Below, piece by piece: positions 1 to 7,554 of a stretch of 11,580 bases of DNA. A program made the translations under genes and the position numbers. This DNA is from an uncultured Treponema sp. (GTDB lineage: Bacteria; Spirochaetota; Spirochaetia; Treponematales; Treponemataceae), in contig NZ_CALHGC010000196.1 of NCBI RefSeq assembly GCF_938029485.1, positions 1-11,580 on the forward strand, written 5' to 3'. The first letter of the stretch is position 1. The number at the start of each line of letters is the position of its first letter. The notes beneath the pieces are model-generated. The model was not told the DNA's origin, searched no databases, and saw only the letters and a program-made list of their open reading frames with translations.

Positions 1-2
1 TT

Positions 3-233
3 TCAGGCGCCGATAGAGACGTGTTACTTGAAGCGATCCGCGAAGGCTTTAAAACAATCAACCAAGTTGTCGATCTAAAAGAAACGACTATTCAGCATCT
101 TACCGCTACCCAAATTATTATCAATTCAGTTACGTATAACTCCTATAATAGCACCATTAACATAACAGCAACCGAACAAACTGACTTAAAAGCAGTATTA
201 ACGGAAATTGTACAACAGGCATTGGCAGGGTAG
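3..233 (+). CDS. C-terminal end of probable phage tape measure protein (5' truncated by window)
   Basis: The reading frame is open from the left edge of the window to a TAG stop, so this is the 3' end of a longer gene and not a small gene starting at the GTG at 21. About 76 residues are visible. They are a helical stretch (LLEAIREGFKTINQVVDLKE), then alternating beta-prone Ile/Thr/Asn/Ser residues, then a final helix ending in QQALAG. Tape measure proteins set siphophage tail length and are encoded immediately upstream of the distal tail protein, which is the arrangement here. The assignment is therefore mainly positional, because no diagnostic domain is visible in this fragment. The next gene starts 7 bases after the stop. 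Another late tail protein is possible. Confidence 0.55.
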   Translation, partial: SGADRDVLLEAIREGFKTINQVVDLKETTIQHLTATQIIINSVTYNSYNSTINITATEQTDLKAVLTEIVQQALAG

Positions 234-240
234 AAAAGCT

Positions 241-981
241 ATGAGAATATTTGACGGAAAAAAAGAATTAGATATACCGATATGGATAACCGCCTCAAGC
301 AGCGCTTCAACAATCCAAACCCAAGCGGTGAAGCTCAACGACCGGCATGGGGAATATCTAACCGGAAAAGAACAGTATAGCAGTAAGACATTTCAATGTT
401 CGGGAACTATTCCAACTGATTCTGCTTGCGCAGTAGAAAAAGAGCGCAGCAGGTTACTATCTTTATTAAGTGGTAAAGATTTAATCGTTTATCGCGATGA
501 TGATGACACTATCTTTTACCAATGCCGATTAACAGGGCAGATACAGATAACCTATTATAATGGAGAAAATCTTCATAAAGTCTTTACTATCAATTTCACA
601 CTTAAAGCCTTCGATCCGTTCGGCTATGGGCAGCGAAAAATCGAAACGATTGCAGGCGGAAGGCGAGATATATCCATTGTAACCGAAGGGAATGTATCCA
701 CCATACCGGAGATTGCGATAAGCGGTATCGAAAAGGTTTCAGGTCTTTTGGTACGATGCAATGAAACGGAACTGAAAATTTCTCGTGAAATAACAATACC
801 ACAGGGGAAAGCGCTCGTGTATAAAGACGGCACGCTCTTTTTAGATGGGACCGACCACACACACCTTTTAACGCTTCCAAGCATTATTCATCCGCTTTCC
901 TTTATACCCGGCACTAATATCGTTTCTCTCTATGTTCCGGCTGGAACCGTTTCCTTTACCTTTAGCGGGAGATATATATGA
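241..981 (+). CDS. Phage distal tail protein (Dit-like, siphovirus tail family)
   Basis: This 246-residue protein resembles the siphovirus distal tail (Dit) family, which forms the hexameric ring joining the tail tube to the adhesion device. The N-terminal half is a beta-rich domain containing KTFQCSGTIPTD, a helix (VEKERSRLLSLLSGKDL) and YRDDDDTIFYQCRLTG. It closes with VFTINFTLKAFDPFGYG, the type of sequence that ends the Dit ring domain. The second half (about residues 140-246) is a beta-sandwich with a late FIPGTNIVSLYVPAGTVSFTF strand pair, typical of the Dit C-terminal galectin-like domain. I chose the ATG at 241 rather than the in-frame TTG at 208, because 208 would overlap the upstream gene by 26 bases. 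The ribosome site is weak (AGGGTAG region). The stop overlaps the next start as ATGA, indicating translational coupling. Confidence 0.85.
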   Translation: MRIFDGKKELDIPIWITASSSASTIQTQAVKLNDRHGEYLTGKEQYSSKTFQCSGTIPTDSACAVEKERSRLLSLLSGKDLIVYRDDDDTIFYQCRLTGQIQITYYNGENLHKVFTINFTLKAFDPFGYGQRKIETIAGGRRDISIVTEGNVSTIPEIAISGIEKVSGLLVRCNETELKISREITIPQGKALVYKDGTLFLDGTDHTHLLTLPSIIHPLSFIPGTNIVSLYVPAGTVSFTFSGRYI

Positions 982-3899
982 TTATCTTTTACGATAAAGA
1001 CGGCGCACGGCTTGGAAAAACATACGAATGCGGATGGAGCTTTTCACAGAAAAAGAACAAAGAGGGAACAGGAAAACTCGACCTTATCGATTATCCTCAA
1101 AACGCAAAATATGCGGAGCTTTATAGGGAGACGGAAAAAATGCAAACCGTCGTTCTTACCGAGCATTCGACCAATGACAGCAAAACAAGTACAAGCGTTA
1201 AAACCCTTGAAAGCCTTTTTAAAAATTACCGCATCCCTGAAAACTGGCACGGCTGGGATAAAAAACCTTTAAGCTTTGTATTAGCTGATGCAATATACGG
1301 ATTCGATTATATCAAAAAATCAACTTTAGAAGATTTCACCGATTATATCGAAAAAGTCAATATCGGATTAAATAAAATAAAAGACGGCGATATTCATCTT
1401 GATTACCGGGAGGTCGGGGATAGTATTCATTATTACGAAAAAGGCTCTATTACCTTTGCTTTTGATTGCGGAGATGCAGTCGGACAGCGGTATGTCAGGT
1501 GGGTTGCGACAACCGGTGAAAAAGTTTCTATCAGCGTACAATCTGCGTCATCTTACACCCCTATCGTCAATATAGCCGATGTTGATTTTTCAGCTTCTCC
1601 CGTTCTCTCTCCCCGCCGTGATGTAGAACATGATAGTAGTCTGTCAGGTGTAAAAATTGCAAGTGATAAGCGTTATGTTGCAGTGCGCTTCATCTTGACC
1701 TATCACAATGCCGATTGGATACAGGATTTTGCAACGCACAAAGTGTATAATCATAATAACGTATTAGTTGACAGGACCGTACGCGGCTTTACACCGGTTA
1801 TCCGTGCTTTTGAAATTATTACCAGAAAGAAAACAGAATTTTCGATTAAATCCGCCCCTGCTGATATGAGTGAATTAGTAGAGGGCATAGAGCTTTCAAA
1901 TACTACACTCTGGGATGCTATTCAAAAAATACGAGAGAAATACCCTTTTGATACGACCTGTACGTTTGAAAAGGGGCGTCTTTTTTTTAACTTCGAGCGT
2001 AGTCTAACGAAAAACAAAAAGGCACAAGCTGCCTATCTTTTACGCGCGAATGATACCGTTACACAACAGCTGAACAATACCATCATTAAAGAATTAAAGC
2101 AGACCGTTCAAAAAGTGAACGTAATGCATTGTTATGGAGAAGGAGAAAAACAACAGCGACTGTACCTCCGCATCCCTGAGACGGGAACGTATGACAACCT
2201 TGCAACCGTAGAAGATACGTTTACCGACAGTAAGATAAAAACACGGGAAGAATTGAAAAAAGTCGGTTTAAAAAAACTAAAAGAAAAACGGAAAGAAGAT
2301 AATCCTGTTTTTGAAGTTGAAACGCTCTTACCCATTCGCTTGTTTGATGAAGTTTCTTTGGTTCACCCTGAAAGCAATGCAGTGTACGAGGTTACCGTAC
2401 AAGAAGAACACATTTCATATAAAGAAAATAAACTCACACAAAAGTTTGGTATCGGCGGTTTTCTTTTTAATCCGCTTTCTGCCCTTCTCCCCCAAAAGTC
2501 GCATGATACAGAGCGTAAAATAATTAAATCGCCGGTAGGTGTTCATGCATCAGGAAAACAAAATGCTATCAGTATAACATGGGAAGCTGATGGAGATGAT
2601 TTTGTAATACGGTGGAAGGAAAAGACACAGGATTTTTATAACTATCGACATACTAAACAAAAGCAAGAAGTCATTGAACGGCTGAAAGCCGATACCGATT
2701 ATCTTTTCAGTGTCGCTTCCGTTTCAGACGGGATTTTATCGGATTATACGGCGGAGATTGCGTGTCGCCCGCTTTCTGTCGATATGTCATTTCCTTCCGA
2801 CGAGAATGCATTGGTGCACACCTGTTTTGATGAAACGCCGCAACAGCGGCCGCAAGCAGATCCTTCCTATACCGCATGGCAAAGCCGCATCATCGAGTAT
2901 GACTGTACCGGTAAAACAGACATTACAATGACTTTTGCCGAAGCGCTGAACAATGTCATTATTTTATCCGGTGAATTACAAAACGATTTTACATTAAAAC
3001 TTTTCTTTGATAAACAAAATGGCAATGGGACTAAACAGTATTTGATAGTTTATAAATTGACGGGATACTTTAATGTTATAATCGGAACCGAAGAGGCAGG
3101 AACGAATAAAATCTCGCAAAATATAACCGCCAAAACATTTGGACTCGGCTGTTATGCAGTCGTAGATTTTAGAGGGAATGTGTGGGCATTTGAAGGAAAT
3201 ATTAAACAATCCTTAATTGATGAAATTTTGCAACACGCAGAAAATAAACTCAATAACTCAATAGAACACACAGTAAATAATTTTCAAAATGCAATAAGCA
3301 GCTTTTTCTTTGAAGAAAAAAATAAAATAAATATTTTTATCCAAGAAAAAATGAATGAAATAAAAAACTATCACAAAGACCGCTTTATCAAACTATCCGG
3401 ATCAATCGGCGAAATCAGATACTTTACAAGAAAAAATTATACTTACGGCTATCTTTATGCAAACGGTTATTCTTTTATTCCGGAACTTTACCCGGAGTTT
3501 TATCAATTTTGGCTTGAGAATTTTGGAGACAAGAAAAAGAAAAACTATCTCGGTTATGATGCTTTTGGATATCCGAAGCTACCCGATTTGCGCGGGGTAT
3601 CTTTAAGAGCTGTTGACGACGGGGCAAATCAAGGCGGAGTATTACAGGCGTTGGAATATCAACACGATGCGATAAGGAATATTACGGGAGAATTTCCAAT
3701 TCAAATAAGGAGAGCCCCAAAGTGGACAAACGGAGCTTTTTATGTATCCTCGTGGGATACTGATGAGAGCGATGGCGAGCAAGGCGGTCGGGACTTTGTC
3801 GGTAGATACTTTGGCTTTGATGCATCAAGGACAGTTCCTACAGCCGAAGACAATCGAGTTAAATCATACGGAGTTTACCCGTTTATAAAAGTTATATAA
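978..3899 (+). CDS. Phage baseplate hub / tail-tip protein with FnIII domain and collar-like C-terminus
   Basis: The 973-residue protein directly follows Dit, the usual place of the siphophage hub (Tal/gp44-like) protein. The hub signature includes LSNTTLWDAIQKIREKYPFDTTCTFE at about 310-335, the stretch where hub proteins carry a 'solve with few basis functions' helix, and later a TREELKKVGLKKLKEK helix followed by PVFEVETLLPIRLFDEV. Residues about 515-598 look like a fibronectin type III domain (AISITWEADGDDFVIRW ... LKADTDYLFSVASVSDG). Residues about 745-805 are a Lys/Glu/Asn-rich coiled coil. The last 165 residues resemble tail-collar or P2 gpH-type fibre tips: LPDLRGVSLRAVDDG, IRNITGEF, GAFY and FDASRTVPTAEDNRVKSYGVYPFIKVI-like ending. 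No peptidase motif was found. From about base 2990 the gene becomes more AT-rich, suggesting a swapped tip. The start overlaps the Dit stop. Confidence 0.83.
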   Translation: MIIFYDKDGARLGKTYECGWSFSQKKNKEGTGKLDLIDYPQNAKYAELYRETEKMQTVVLTEHSTNDSKTSTSVKTLESLFKNYRIPENWHGWDKKPLSFVLADAIYGFDYIKKSTLEDFTDYIEKVNIGLNKIKDGDIHLDYREVGDSIHYYEKGSITFAFDCGDAVGQRYVRWVATTGEKVSISVQSASSYTPIVNIADVDFSASPVLSPRRDVEHDSSLSGVKIASDKRYVAVRFILTYHNADWIQDFATHKVYNHNNVLVDRTVRGFTPVIRAFEIITRKKTEFSIKSAPADMSELVEGIELSNTTLWDAIQKIREKYPFDTTCTFEKGRLFFNFERSLTKNKKAQAAYLLRANDTVTQQLNNTIIKELKQTVQKVNVMHCYGEGEKQQRLYLRIPETGTYDNLATVEDTFTDSKIKTREELKKVGLKKLKEKRKEDNPVFEVETLLPIRLFDEVSLVHPESNAVYEVTVQEEHISYKENKLTQKFGIGGFLFNPLSALLPQKSHDTERKIIKSPVGVHASGKQNAISITWEADGDDFVIRWKEKTQDFYNYRHTKQKQEVIERLKADTDYLFSVASVSDGILSDYTAEIACRPLSVDMSFPSDENALVHTCFDETPQQRPQADPSYTAWQSRIIEYDCTGKTDITMTFAEALNNVIILSGELQNDFTLKLFFDKQNGNGTKQYLIVYKLTGYFNVIIGTEEAGTNKISQNITAKTFGLGCYAVVDFRGNVWAFEGNIKQSLIDEILQHAENKLNNSIEHTVNNFQNAISSFFFEEKNKINIFIQEKMNEIKNYHKDRFIKLSGSIGEIRYFTRKNYTYGYLYANGYSFIPELYPEFYQFWLENFGDKKKKNYLGYDAFGYPKLPDLRGVSLRAVDDGANQGGVLQALEYQHDAIRNITGEFPIQIRRAPKWTNGAFYVSSWDTDESDGEQGGRDFVGRYFGFDASRTVPTAEDNRVKSYGVYPFIKVI

Positions 3900-3910
3900 G
3901 GAGATTTGAA

Positions 3911-5014
3911 ATGACAAATGAACAAGTAATTGAAGCCGTTAATAGGCTTACAGAAACCTACAATGAGGTTAAGGCAGAACTTAAAGAAGCTAAAACCCAA
4001 GCGGCAATTTTACAACCGCTTTATAAAAACGGCCGAATAATTTGGGACGGACGGGAAGACTTCCAGATGACAGATGAGCCGATTACCAACTTAATAGGAG
4101 TTGGAACGGCAGCAATCTCCAAATATGGGAAATGGTACGCTCAATATATGATTAAAATAACCGGACATACGCTGATTTCAAATTGTGAAACTCAAACACC
4201 GATAAATTACGTCGTTATAAAAATAAAATTGCCTGAAAATAAAGACGGTGCATTTTTCATAAAATACGCAAACGCCGATTCATGGAATCACGGTATTCTG
4301 ATGGCATGGATGTGTAATTCCGATAAGCGCATTAAAACTTTACTCGGCGCTCAAGTTGCAGATAAGCACAATGATTATGCTAAAAGTGTTGTATTTAATC
4401 CTAAAAATCAAGACGCTTGGGATTCAAGATATTACCAATGGATAGCTTTTAATTACAACAAAGAAGATATAATCAAAGACGATGAAGGTTATTCTTATAT
4501 AGCATCGTCTAGTTCGGTAGGTACTTGGTATGTCGGAGGCTGGGGTATTGCAGAAAGAAATACAGACTTTATGTGGACACCTACAAGAGTTTTTGATTTA
4601 GAGTTTTATAATCAAATAAGCAAAAGCACTCACCATTCACTATTAGCCGGTCTTACAATGTCTTATTTTGTCTCAAATAAAAAACATACAAATATACGAG
4701 TGCCTTATTCAAAGACGGGAAATTTAATAATAGGGATTCTATGTTTAACAGATCATTATACGCCTAATCCCATATTTTCAGGATTTAAAACGAACACCGG
4801 ATTTAATTTTGATAAAATTGTTTGTGGTAATTTTGCAAAGATAAAACAGCCCTTGCGTGATTATCAATGGGGGTTTGTGCATATTCCAGAACAAGAAGTT
4901 GTACAAAACACGGTAGAAATTAACGGGCTTAAATTTTTGCAATTTAATATGGATATTCCTGAAAATGAAAGACATTTTTATTTTGCAGGAATGTTTACGG
5001 AAACAGAGACATAA
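3911..5014 (+). CDS. Unrecognised tail-operon protein with N-terminal coiled coil, candidate accessory fibre or receptor-binding protein
   Basis: I do not recognise this 367-residue protein. It begins with a short helical or coiled-coil segment (NRLTETYNEVKAELKEAKTQAA, about residues 11-33). The rest is aromatic-rich and beta-prone with many Trp, Tyr and Asn residues (GKWYAQYMIKITGH, SYIASSSSVGTWYVGGWGIAE), a make-up typical of adhesion beta-sandwiches. There is no signal peptide or membrane helix. An AAGGAG ribosome site overlaps the upstream stop (3898-3903) and sits 7 bases before the ATG, so the start is secure. It lies between two tail-tip genes in the same operon, so a virion role in fibre building or receptor contact is the reasonable inference. 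Codons are strongly A/T-ending compared with the Dit gene and the first part of the next gene, which suggests separate acquisition. A fibre chaperone is an alternative. Confidence 0.75.
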   Translation: MTNEQVIEAVNRLTETYNEVKAELKEAKTQAAILQPLYKNGRIIWDGREDFQMTDEPITNLIGVGTAAISKYGKWYAQYMIKITGHTLISNCETQTPINYVVIKIKLPENKDGAFFIKYANADSWNHGILMAWMCNSDKRIKTLLGAQVADKHNDYAKSVVFNPKNQDAWDSRYYQWIAFNYNKEDIIKDDEGYSYIASSSSVGTWYVGGWGIAERNTDFMWTPTRVFDLEFYNQISKSTHHSLLAGLTMSYFVSNKKHTNIRVPYSKTGNLIIGILCLTDHYTPNPIFSGFKTNTGFNFDKIVCGNFAKIKQPLRDYQWGFVHIPEQEVVQNTVEINGLKFLQFNMDIPENERHFYFAGMFTETET

Positions 5015-5017
5015 TTT

Positions 5018-6592
5018 ATGGAAGCAATAAACTACGCCCCGAACGGGCAGAATATGATTTTATCCGAAGACGCGCAGATAGTGCAGGGAGTTTCCGGTAA
5101 TGCGTGTTATTTACCGGCAGGAATCGGTAGGATTGCCCTTGCCGGAGACCGCAATGAATTATCGGTTTCTCTTTGGCGGCAATGGGACGGCGTTGTAGAA
5201 ACCGATGCTCCGCGCGGTGTCTTTAGCTTTAAGAATATACAGGTGTTCTTTGACCATGAAACAGACCTTTTAACCGTTGTGATAAACGGTTTTAAGGCGA
5301 TTACGGATATAAAAGACGATCAGAAACAGACGCACTGGTGTTTTACCTTTGCAAAGAATAATCGCTTTACCGTCTACAAGGATTCAAAAGCGGTCTATGA
5401 GCTTTCTGCGGGCGATAAGCCGGTCGATATGGCAGACGGCTTCATCCTTGGCGGCGGCAAGACACACGCGACATTCGACGAGGTTCGATTATATAAAACC
5501 GTACTGAAACAAGGGGAGATAAACGGGCTTTTTTACCTTGTCAGTAAGGGAACGCAGGTACAGCATCTTGAAAACATCGTTGCAGGGGTTGCACCCAAGT
5601 ATCTCGGCGTCGTCGAAACCGTGCCGACGACACGAACGGCGGTTATCACGAAAGGAGAGCGCCTCGGCGCACAGGATGCTAACCCCGGCGACTGGGTATT
5701 GATGGCTAAAACAGTCGGCGGCTGGAAAGTCGGAGTGTGTTACCGCTGGACGGGTAGTATGTGGATTAACCTTGAGCCGGAATACAACTACACCGAGCAC
5801 TATCAAGCGGCGCTGTACCATATCTGCGAGATTGATGAGCTAATGAAAGAGACGGGACACTTCGGGGCTTTGTTTGCTAAGGCGATTGTTGCACAGGAAG
5901 CCTTTATCAAAAAACTTGCAGCGGATCAGGCATTTTTGCGGCAGCTCGTTGTGCAAAAGCTACGTATCGATAGCGATCCGAATTCACATCAAGACTTTGA
6001 AGCATGGTTTGATGAAACGAACGGCTTGAAAATAAAGAATAAGGGACAGGAGATATTCTCTGTAAAACCAGATGGAGCTGCCTATTTTTCAGGAGATATT
6101 AACACCCCTTTCTTTAAAATTTCTCAAGGGAAAGCGTTTGCTAAACAGATGTATCTTGAAGATGGCTTTTTTTCGGGGAATATAGTATCCGGTCCTTTAG
6201 AACTACTTAATACAGAACCATCTACAGAAAAATATTATATCTATAAAGGAGAATCTGCTAACACCGTTTATACAAAATACCCAAACGTCTGGATAATCTG
6301 CGAAAATGAACTATCAGGAACAGCAGTACACTCTTTCTATACAGGCAGCAACTTCACTGGAAAATATGTTAATATTAACGGAATGTCTGTTCCAATTTAT
6401 CAAAACTACGTATGTCTCGAAACCCCAAATGGAACCATCAAGATTTCGGGAGATGAAGTGTTCGAAGAGAGTTTTACATTAATTTCTAAAAAAGGAGGCA
6501 AAACTCTTAAACTAAAAAATCTCCCCACGACTAAACCAAAAGAGAAGGACATCCTGTGGGTTGCTCCGAGCAGAGCTTTAATGTTATCCTAA
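5018..6592 (+). CDS. Phage tail fibre protein with N-terminal LamG/lectin-like domain
   Basis: This is a 524-residue modular fibre-like protein. Residues about 12-174 read as a LamG/concanavalin-type beta-sandwich: a strand run (NELSVSLWRQWDG), a VVINGFKA hairpin, HWCFTFAKNNRFTVYKDSK and the closing ATFDEVRLYKTVLKQGEINGL, the usual end of LamG-like domains. Residues about 195-255 (YLGVVETVP ... GDWVLMAKTVGGWKVGVCYRWTGSMWINL) form a small beta module common in treponeme and Firmicute phage tails. Residues about 271-318 are helical. The C-terminal part (VKPDGAAYFSGDI onward) is shaft-like and ends in LPTTKPKEKDILW, similar to the LPTSDPxxxGxLW motif ending many phage fibres. It starts 3 bases after the previous stop with little visible ribosome site, so coupling is likely. 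From about base 6070 the composition turns AT-rich. Probable role: host-surface glycan binding. Confidence 0.78.
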   Translation: MEAINYAPNGQNMILSEDAQIVQGVSGNACYLPAGIGRIALAGDRNELSVSLWRQWDGVVETDAPRGVFSFKNIQVFFDHETDLLTVVINGFKAITDIKDDQKQTHWCFTFAKNNRFTVYKDSKAVYELSAGDKPVDMADGFILGGGKTHATFDEVRLYKTVLKQGEINGLFYLVSKGTQVQHLENIVAGVAPKYLGVVETVPTTRTAVITKGERLGAQDANPGDWVLMAKTVGGWKVGVCYRWTGSMWINLEPEYNYTEHYQAALYHICEIDELMKETGHFGALFAKAIVAQEAFIKKLAADQAFLRQLVVQKLRIDSDPNSHQDFEAWFDETNGLKIKNKGQEIFSVKPDGAAYFSGDINTPFFKISQGKAFAKQMYLEDGFFSGNIVSGPLELLNTEPSTEKYYIYKGESANTVYTKYPNVWIICENELSGTAVHSFYTGSNFTGKYVNINGMSVPIYQNYVCLETPNGTIKISGDEVFEESFTLISKKGGKTLKLKNLPTTKPKEKDILWVAPSRALMLS

Positions 6593-6603
6593 ACTTTAGA
6601 AAT

Positions 6604-6616
6604 GCTTAGCATAAGC
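6604..6616. terminator. Weak bidirectional hairpin between convergent genes
   Basis: GCTTA and TAAGC form a 5-bp stem with a 3-base loop in the 24-base gap between the tail operon stop and the convergent lipoprotein stop. A T-rich stretch follows on the + side. The stem is short and AT-rich, so this is only a possible shared terminator. Confidence 0.22.
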
Positions 6617-7120
6617 TTAATACTTTATAATAATTTTATTGTGTTGAATTTCCGTTTGTAAAATTATTTTTGTAGTCTTTACAATAGCTATTGGTCGTAT
6701 GTTCGTAGAGTTAAATACATCGATATGAATTTCTGCATTATGCGTCAATATTTGAGTATCAAACAAAGCATTGCTATCACTTAATATAACGTTGTCTTCA
6801 TTGGTTTTATTATATACAGCAAAGCTAACGGATTGTGCGTCTAATATCTCATATCGCGTATCAGAAACTTTATTCAAATAATAGCGACCAATACTTACAA
6901 GCGAAATATCACCATTATTGTACATCGGTAACACAAGCGATTTGCCTGCGTCTACTGTAAATTTATAAGATAAGATTTGTTTTTCATTTTCTTTAAAATT
7001 TTTTGCATCAACTGTTGCAGCATAGCTAGATTTATTTTCAATGATGGTATCTTTTGTCTTATACATTTGACACCCTGCAATCATTATCACCAGCAGCAAT
7101 AAAACAGCAATCTTTTTCAT
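6617..7120 (-). CDS. Predicted lipoprotein, unknown function (possible lysogenic-conversion gene)
   Basis: The 167-residue product begins MKKIAVLLLLVIMIAGCQMYK, a lipoprotein signal peptide with a basic start, a hydrophobic core and the lipobox I14-A15-G16-C17. It should be cleaved before C17, lipid-anchored and face the periplasm or cell surface. The remaining 150 residues are beta-prone, without a recognisable domain. I chose the ATG at 7120 because AAGGAG lies 5 bases upstream and the signal peptide starts there. An in-frame start at 7195 would add 25 residues and bury the signal peptide. The gene has its own promoter and runs against the tail operon, so it is probably expressed in the lysogen. 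Small phage lipoproteins such as TP-J34 Ltp and T5 Llp block superinfection. That role here is inference from location and lipidation only. Confidence 0.82.
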   Translation of the reverse strand: MKKIAVLLLLVIMIAGCQMYKTKDTIIENKSSYAATVDAKNFKENEKQILSYKFTVDAGKSLVLPMYNNGDISLVSIGRYYLNKVSDTRYEILDAQSVSFAVYNKTNEDNVILSDSNALFDTQILTHNAEIHIDVFNSTNIRPIAIVKTTKIILQTEIQHNKIIIKY

Positions 7121-7125
7121 GGCAA

Positions 7126-7131
7126 CTCCTT
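7126..7131 (-). promoter_or_regulatory. Ribosome binding site deciding the lipoprotein start
   Basis: AAGGAG on the minus strand lies 5 bases before the ATG at 7120. It supports the shorter start, which places the lipoprotein signal peptide at the N-terminus. Confidence 0.75.
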
Positions 7132-7142
7132 TCAGTGCAATT

Positions 7143-7171
7143 AGTATACTATAAGCGGCGTGAAAGGGCAA
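7143..7171 (-). promoter_or_regulatory. Sigma-70-type promoter for the lipoprotein gene
   Basis: On the minus strand, a TTGCCC -35 box (7166-7171) and a TATACT -10 box (7143-7148) are separated by exactly 17 bases. The predicted transcript would start near 7136 and leave a leader of about 15 bases that contains the ribosome site. The gene can therefore be read independently of the upstream HicB-like operon. Confidence 0.6.
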
Positions 7172-7183
7172 TATAAGCATAAA

Positions 7184-7209
7184 ACTTCCATCCATGATGA
7201 TCTGGAAGT
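7184..7209 (-). terminator. Possible terminator after the HicB-like operon
   Basis: ACTTCCA and TGGAAGT form a perfect 7-bp stem around a 12-base loop. Read on the minus strand, the hairpin is followed directly by TTTTATG. It lies 37 bases beyond the stop of the 102-residue gene and upstream of the lipoprotein promoter, the right place to separate the two units. The T-run is short. Confidence 0.42.
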
Positions 7210-7245
7210 GATAAAAAAGACCTCCAAAAGAAAGCTTTTCAAGAA

Positions 7246-7554
7246 TTATAAAGTATCTGATTTTTCGATAATCTTATCATGGAATAGCAATGCTAAAATT
7301 GGGTCACTCTTTTTCAAAAAACCAATTTTTGTATTTTCTTCCATAACAAATTTAGGATATAAACTAAAAAAGCGCTTATCATCAATAAGGATATTTAACC
7401 GCTGCTCACACTTTTGGTTATTCCCTACTTCACAATGACCAGCAAATCGTGGACACTCTCTGTCAGCATGTTTCGGGCAAGCTGGTATAGGCTGTTCTAT
7501 TTTTATCCTTTTATTGTTTTTTAAAAGGTGCAAAATATTATCAAACGCATACAT
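7246..7554 (-). CDS. Small Cys/His-rich protein coupled to a HicB-like gene, candidate novel toxin or partner
   Basis: This 102-residue protein is not one I recognise. Its centre holds C26, H29, C34, H40, C41 and C49 (ACPKHADRECPRFAGHCE, then QKCEQR), a spacing that could bind a metal such as zinc. The N-terminus is a short amphipathic helix (FDNILHLLKNNKRIKIE), and the C-terminal third is hydrophobic and helical (DPILALLFHDKIIEKS). Its ATG overlaps the stop of the upstream HicB-like gene by one base (TAATG), so translation is almost certainly coupled and the two proteins are made in ratio. That is the layout of many toxin-antitoxin pairs. It does not look like HicA: the short dsRNA-binding-type fold with a GSHH-like motif is absent. 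Toxin identity is inference, and an unrelated metal-binding partner is equally open. Confidence 0.68.
   Translation of the reverse strand: MYAFDNILHLLKNNKRIKIEQPIPACPKHADRECPRFAGHCEVGNNQKCEQRLNILIDDKRFFSLYPKFVMEENTKIGFLKKSDPILALLFHDKIIEKSDTL

Noticed and set aside
3580..3899. Variable region of a diversity-generating retroelement at the hub C-terminus
   Set aside because: There is no reverse transcriptase and no near-identical template copy in the window. The tip resembles ordinary collar-type fibre ends.
5489..5821. Minus-strand 110-codon frame within the fibre gene
   Set aside because: It is a shadow of the strongly supported + strand fibre gene, without a ribosome site or protein-like composition.
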